A stretch of DNA of 58,632 bases. Origin: Bacillota bacterium (GTDB lineage: Bacteria; Bacillota; Negativicutes; Sporomusales; CTSoil-080). The notes under the pieces were generated by a model that had not been told where the DNA came from, made no database searches, and saw nothing but the letters and a program-made list of their open reading frames with translations. The DNA lies in the NCBI GenBank assembly GCA_017889635.1, contig JAGGAC010000012.1:1-58632 (forward strand). The letters are read 5' to 3'. This document shows, piece by piece, positions 55,237-58,632 of the stretch. The translations under genes and the position numbers were made by a program. Positions within the stretch are counted from its first letter, which is position 1; every line of letters starts with the position of its first letter.

Positions 55237-56784
55237 TCAATTTCCTCCTGCCACAGTATCGGAGTCTGATCGACTGCCAGTGGCCAACATCTTATTGATA
55301 GCACTTACATAAGCCTTAGCGCTAGCTTCCAGAATATCGGTGCTTAACCCCCGTCCGCTTACTGTTCGGCCGTCTTTCTCTAACCAAACAGTTGCCTCAC
55401 CCAGAGCATCCTCGCCAGAAGTCACAGCCTTAATCTGATAGTCTTTAAGTATCATTTCAAACCCTGTCGCAGTATCAATGGCCTTGAAAGTAGCATCAAT
55501 TGGACCATCACCACATGCCGCTTGCTCTACAACTTCCTGACTAGTTTCGATCTTCACCGATGCAGTTGCTGTTGTCTGACTGCCGCTCATAACCTGATGA
55601 TAAATCAACCGGTACCATTCTGCCTTCTCGGAAGCTTTCTCGGTAATTAGCGCCTCAATATCCTTGTCAAACACCATCTTCTTGCGATCAGCCAACTCTT
55701 TAAACTTAGTAAACAGCTCGCCGATCTTTTCACCACTTAAATCATAACCAAGCTCCTTCAGCCGATCCTCAAAAGCATGCTTGCCTGAATGCTTACCAAG
55801 AACGAGAGCATTATGACTTAACCCAATGTTCTCCGGCCGCATAATTTCATAAGTCAATGGATTATTTAACATACCATGCTGATGAATACCAGATTCATGG
55901 GCAAAAGCATTATCGCCAACAATAGCCTTATTAGGCTGCACATTAATCCCTGTCAGCACACTAACTAGCCGCGATACCTTATAAATATGCCGAGTATCTA
56001 TTCCAGCTGTAGCTTTATAATAGTCAGGCCGAGTATGAAGCGCCATAACCAATTCCTCCATGGCAGCATTTCCAGCCCGTTCACCCAATCCATTAATGGT
56101 ACATTCCACTTGTGTTGCGCCGTTTTGAACCGCGGCAAGCGAGTTTGCCACCGCCATCCCCAAATCATTGTGGCAATGAACACTTATTATTGCCTGTTCA
56201 ATATTGGGTACATTTTTGCGAATATAGCTAATTAACTGCCCAAACTCAGCAGGAGTAGTATAACCAACAGTATCTGGAATATTGACTGTTGAGGCACCAG
56301 CAGCAATTGCTCTCGCAATTACCTGGCAAAGAAAATCCTTATCAGAGCGGGAAGCATCCTCAGCCGAAAACTCCACATCGTCAACATACTTCCTGGAATA
56401 ACGAACCGCCTGTTCGGCTGCATCTAACACCTGTTCTCTAGTCATTTTCAGTTTATATTCGAGATGCAAATCGCTGGTGGCAATAAACGTGTGAATTCTA
56501 GCTCTATCCGCTTGTTTAAGAGCCTTATAGGCGGCGTCAATATCCGCAATGTTTGCTCTGGCCAAACCGGTAATTACCGGCCCCTTAACCTGAGCAGCAA
56601 TTTCACTAACTGCCGCAAAATCGCCGGGTGATGCAAATGGAAAACCGGCTTCAATAATATCCACTTTCATCTTGGCAAGGGCATGAGCGATTTCCAGCTT
56701 CTCACCCATATCCAGACATACGCCCGGAGTCTGCTCGCCATCTCTCAAGGTAGTATCAAATATCCTGATAACCCGTTGCTCCAT
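55237..56784 (-). CDS. leuA: 2-isopropylmalate synthase
   Basis: 515 residues. First step of leucine synthesis, from ketoisovalerate and acetyl-CoA. [13 protein letters not shown] (9-21) with the catalytic Arg and metal-binding Asp, HCHNDLGMA near 203-211 with metal His residues, and the HxHGM motif (ESGIHQHGM, about 291-299). The C-terminal LeuA allosteric domain (about 390-505) binds leucine. This domain and the leuCDB neighbours show it is LeuA, not the homocitrate synthase NifV. GGAGG-like site precedes the ATG. It is the first gene after a T-box. Confidence 0.96.
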   Translation of the reverse strand: MEQRVIRIFDTTLRDGEQTPGVCLDMGEKLEIAHALAKMKVDIIEAGFPFASPGDFAAVSEIAAQVKGPVITGLARANIADIDAAYKALKQADRARIHTFIATSDLHLEYKLKMTREQVLDAAEQAVRYSRKYVDDVEFSAEDASRSDKDFLCQVIARAIAAGASTVNIPDTVGYTTPAEFGQLISYIRKNVPNIEQAIISVHCHNDLGMAVANSLAAVQNGATQVECTINGLGERAGNAAMEELVMALHTRPDYYKATAGIDTRHIYKVSRLVSVLTGINVQPNKAIVGDNAFAHESGIHQHGMLNNPLTYEIMRPENIGLSHNALVLGKHSGKHAFEDRLKELGYDLSGEKIGELFTKFKELADRKKMVFDKDIEALITEKASEKAEWYRLIYHQVMSGSQTTATASVKIETSQEVVEQAACGDGPIDATFKAIDTATGFEMILKDYQIKAVTSGEDALGEATVWLEKDGRTVSGRGLSTDILEASAKAYVSAINKMLATGSRSDSDTVAGGN

Positions 56785-56807
56785 TAAATAGCCTCCTTTT
56801 TGTCAAA

Positions 56808-57060
56808 TAAAAGACGCCCCTATTGATGTCTAAAGACATCAATAGGGGCGTTAGTCGCGGTACCACCCTACTGTTATACTTGTTACGCCGCTAACTTGCG
56901 ACTTCCGGTTAACGCCCGGCAACGGTTCCACCTAAAACATATTAATTATGCATTCAGTGGAAAAGTTCATGGGTGAGATTTCGCAATAACCTCCGCACCG
57001 GTTCGCAGCAACCACCGGCTCTCTGAAGCGGCCTATAGCTATTACTTTTTTGCCCAGTCA
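56808..57060 (-). promoter_or_regulatory. T-box leader, Leu specifier, before leuA
   Basis: T-box AGGGTGGTACCGCG at 56856-56869 (minus), terminator arms 56835-56851 and 56814-56830 (17 pairs, TTTA loop) followed by CTTTTATTT. Stem I shows AGAGAG and GGTGGTTGCTG, then GAACTT with the specifier CTT (56963-56965), Leu. It controls the leuACDB-ilvBNC operon by uncharged tRNA-Leu. A TATAAT on the minus strand near 57084 may be its promoter. Confidence 0.88.
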
Positions 57061-57098
57061 TTTCTTTTACTCATTTTTTTTAATTATAAATGAGACTT

Positions 57099-57130
57099 AA
57101 TTCAGATGGGGTTTTAACCCCATCTGAATT
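57099..57130. other. 15 bp hairpin in the leuA upstream region
   Basis: AATTCAGATGGGGTT and its complement, two bases apart. No strong T-tract follows on either strand. It lies just upstream of the T-box promoter. The following 420 bases (57131-57550) hold no gene I can support, only a loose repeat of GACCTGCACT at 57288 and 57315. Confidence 0.4.
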
Positions 57131-57553
57131 TTAGTCGAATTATCCAGGGAATTAGCCGTTCGCGTGCTCCAGCCTGTAGAGGATGGAGTATTAGAACGGG
57201 TTATTAAAATCTCCGCTAAAAATCTCCTACATTGCAATGCAAGAAACCTTCCGCAGAGTTTTTTATACCCACGGTGTAGTGCAAGCCGACCTGCACTTTG
57301 CATCGCTCGGTCCGGACCTGCACTCTGCAGCGGAACCCTAGATGCACTTTCTTACGATTAATTAATGATTAATATATCAGGCCACCAGACACTTGTCAAT
57401 AGACATTGCTATATTCTCAATTTTCAGGAAAAAATAGCTCACTCCACCAACACAACATCAACTACCGAACGCTCTTCAGTATCTCTTCTTTCTAAGAAGT
57501 TGAACTAACTTAAAACAATTGTATAATTTAAATCTCTCAAAATATAGCCATAT

Positions 57554-57590
57554 AATATTGACAAAATCTATATTAAATTTTGTCAATATT
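57554..57590. promoter_or_regulatory. 14 bp palindrome before the outer-membrane gene
   Basis: Arms AATATTGACAAAAT and the complement around a 9-base spacer. The right arm overlaps a possible plus-strand promoter: TTGTCA (57580-57585), 17 bases, TTAGAT (57603-57608). Typical size for a dimeric repressor site. Confidence 0.5.
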
Positions 57591-57673
57591 GTAACATAAC
57601 TGTTAGATAAATTTGATATTCTAGCGACGAAGTTAAGTGTTAATTATTACAAACTTGCCATAATCAAGGAACA

Positions 57674-57760
57674 ATGTTCACGGCGCTGAGAGGAGGTGAA
57701 ATAGGTCGCTCTAATCAAATGCGCCCTATCAATGAATCATATATTCACAACACTATATGA
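57674..57760 (+). CDS. Possible 28-residue leader peptide
   Basis: A small frame (begins MFTALRGGEIG, ends YIHNTI) lies in the leader of the outer-membrane gene, with AAGGA four bases before its ATG. No known leader peptide type. It may be chance, as the leader has a second GAGGAGG within it. Confidence 0.2.
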   Translation: MFTALRGGEIGRSNQMRPINESYIHNTI

Positions 57761-57793
57761 AGCAAATGTTATTAAATGTTAGGAGGAATAAAT

Positions 57794-58402
57794 ATGAAAA
57801 AGACTATTTTTTTAAGCCTTATAGGGCTGATATTCACTGCTAATGTCGGATTTGCTGCCCCTGCCGTTAATTTAGACGAAGAACAAGCAGCTATTGGATT
57901 TACATACTCCCAGCCTTCTGCTTCAATCAGTGGTAGCAGCTGGACGACATCTGATCCGGACTATAGTGCTAGCGGATTTATTGTTGACCGGCTAGATAGA
58001 AATTTATCAATCGTTGGTGAACGCCAAGAAGACCACTGGTCAAATTTATCTCTAAATACTAATGATGTTTATGGCAAATTTGACGTTACTAAAAATATTA
58101 AAGTAATGGCTGGCTATCGCTGGTGGAGCCAAGACTATGACGGTTACAGCAGCGATGATTCTTCTGATGGCAAATTTCTTTATGGGGTAGCTTTTGAGAG
58201 CAGATTGGGCCGAAACTTAACTGGCTATGTAAATTTGAAAAAAGCCGATAGTGATACTAATATTGACGTTGGCGTAACCTATGATATGAACGAAAACTTG
58301 GCGTTAAATCTTAGCCATCGAACCTACAAAGTTGACCTAGGTAGTTCAATGGGCGAATATAAATTAAAAGGCCTCAGCATGGGGCTTATCTGCAAACTAT
58401 AA
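57794..58402 (+). CDS. Small outer-membrane beta-barrel protein
   Basis: 202 residues. Sec signal peptide (1-20, cleavage after GFA near 19-20), then alternating amphipathic strands with many Asp, Ser and Tyr, likely an eight-stranded barrel; GYRWWSQDYDGYSSDD near 110-125 looks like an acidic surface loop. It ends in CKL rather than the usual terminal Phe. No family recognised. ATG 57794 has AGGAGG upstream and a terminator follows. It may be controlled by the palindrome at 57554-57590. Confidence 0.7.
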   Translation: MKKTIFLSLIGLIFTANVGFAAPAVNLDEEQAAIGFTYSQPSASISGSSWTTSDPDYSASGFIVDRLDRNLSIVGERQEDHWSNLSLNTNDVYGKFDVTKNIKVMAGYRWWSQDYDGYSSDDSSDGKFLYGVAFESRLGRNLTGYVNLKKADSDTNIDVGVTYDMNENLALNLSHRTYKVDLGSSMGEYKLKGLSMGLICKL

Positions 58403-58428
58403 TTTAATTAAATATAAATAATAACTCT

Positions 58429-58480
58429 AAAGAAGCACATGCTCCTGCCATTTACAACAGAAGCATGTGCTTCTTTAATT
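58429..58480 (+). terminator. Terminator of the outer-membrane gene
   Basis: AAAGAAGCACATGCT pairs perfectly with AGCATGTGCTTCTTT (15 bp, 18-base loop) and is followed by AATTTT. Confidence 0.8.
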
Positions 58481-58503
58481 TTACCAATCATACATATCAA
58501 ATA

Positions 58504-58559
58504 GCCGGTTAAATCAAAAGACCACTCATAAAAATGAGTGGTCTTTTGATTTAACCGGC
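58504..58559 (-). terminator. Terminator of the rRNA operon
   Basis: A perfect 26 bp inverted repeat (core AAAAGACCACTCAT and complement, AAAA loop). The outer arm GCCGG lies at the end of the 5S gene. On the minus strand the hairpin directly follows 5S and is followed by TATTTG. Confidence 0.8.
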
Positions 58560-58632
58560 AACTACCTATCCTCCCAGGCCGTTTCCAACCAAGTACTTTC
58601 GGCGTATACGGGCTTAACTACTGTGTTCGGTA
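58555..58632 (-). rRNA. rrf: 5S rRNA, 3' part
   Basis: The minus strand reads ACCGAACACAGTAGTTAAG, then GCCGAAAGTACTTGG and GGGAGGATAGG, the conserved 3' two-thirds of 5S rRNA (loop C, loop E and helix V regions). The gene's start lies beyond the right edge, so an rRNA operon is expected there. The exact 3' end is approximate. Confidence 0.9.

Noticed and set aside
55237-56784. Homocitrate synthase (nifV), expected with nif genes
   Set aside because: The LeuA allosteric C-terminal domain, length and leuCDB neighbours identify 2-isopropylmalate synthase. NifV must lie elsewhere.
57288-57329. Short direct repeat GACCTGCACT, considered as a CRISPR or repeat element
   Set aside because: Only two or three imperfect short copies with no regular spacing; no cas genes. 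No CRISPR array was seen anywhere in the window.
57164-57361. A 65-codon plus-strand frame with a protein-like start (LQPVEDGVLERVIKISAK)
   Set aside because: The second half looks noncoding (Cys/Ser/Arg/Pro-rich), there is no ribosome site and no recognisable family. At most a gene relic.

Overview
This window looks like part of the chromosome of an anaerobic, diderm (outer-membrane-bearing) Firmicute of the Negativicutes, probably a Sporomusaceae relative such as Pelosinus or Sporomusa. That is an inference from gene content: an SLH-domain porin ending in Phe, a second small outer-membrane barrel protein, a Selenomonas-type lysine/ornithine decarboxylase, a clostridial-type nif operon with nifI1/nifI2, leucine T-box leaders and Firmicute-style ribosome binding sites. 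No database search was possible.

Layout. 1-2250: remnant of a phage or mobile element (a phage-type LPD38-like gene, a truncated large serine recombinase and, at the very edge, a candidate structured RNA). 2251-13000: housekeeping and anaerobic redox genes: an ABC-F ATPase, a zinc-ribbon protein, a Tat-exported membrane [NiFe] hydrogenase operon, a PLP decarboxylase, a flavodiiron protein, an RMD1/DUF155 protein and cyclopropane fatty acid synthase. 13144-22905 (minus): one nitrogen-fixation operon, nifH-nifI1-nifI2-nifD-nifK-nifE-nifN-nifB-[2Fe-2S] ferredoxin-anfO, closed by an intrinsic terminator. 22906-23422: an unusual divergent region with promoter/terminator pairs on both strands, suggesting small RNAs or an attenuated nif leader. 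23423-27925: a TetR-controlled HlyD/ABC exporter operon. 28007-34218: a soluble chemoreceptor-like protein, the SLH porin, two tandem MFS transporters and a GntR regulator sharing a palindromic site. 34265-44398: ridA, a Nudix hydrolase, panB-panE, an SDR, pdxS-pdxT, a ProC-like dehydrogenase, a PIN-PhoH ATPase, an ArsB/NhaD-type transporter and an L,D-transpeptidase. 44426-57075 (minus): branched-chain amino acid biosynthesis, T-box-leuA-leuC-leuD-leuB-ilvB-ilvN-ilvC, then a second T-box in front of a second ilvB and two DUF445 genes. 57076-58632: a gene-poor region, a small outer-membrane protein and the 3' part of a minus-strand 5S rRNA, so an rRNA operon lies just beyond the right edge.

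How the parts fit. Nitrogenase produces H2, which the membrane hydrogenase could recapture. The flavodiiron protein removes O2 or NO that would damage both enzymes. NifI1/NifI2 control nitrogenase activity after translation. The decarboxylase and the SLH porin match the known Selenomonas arrangement in which cadaverine or putrescine on peptidoglycan anchors SLH outer-membrane proteins. Both ilv/leu T-boxes read Leu codons (CUU and CUC), so the whole cluster should respond to uncharged leucyl-tRNA.

The least expected features are the RNA elements upstream of nifH, an Asn in place of a proximal-cluster Cys in the hydrogenase small subunit, an anfO homologue inside a Mo-type nif operon, and a leucine T-box placed inside the ilv cluster before an extra acetolactate synthase.
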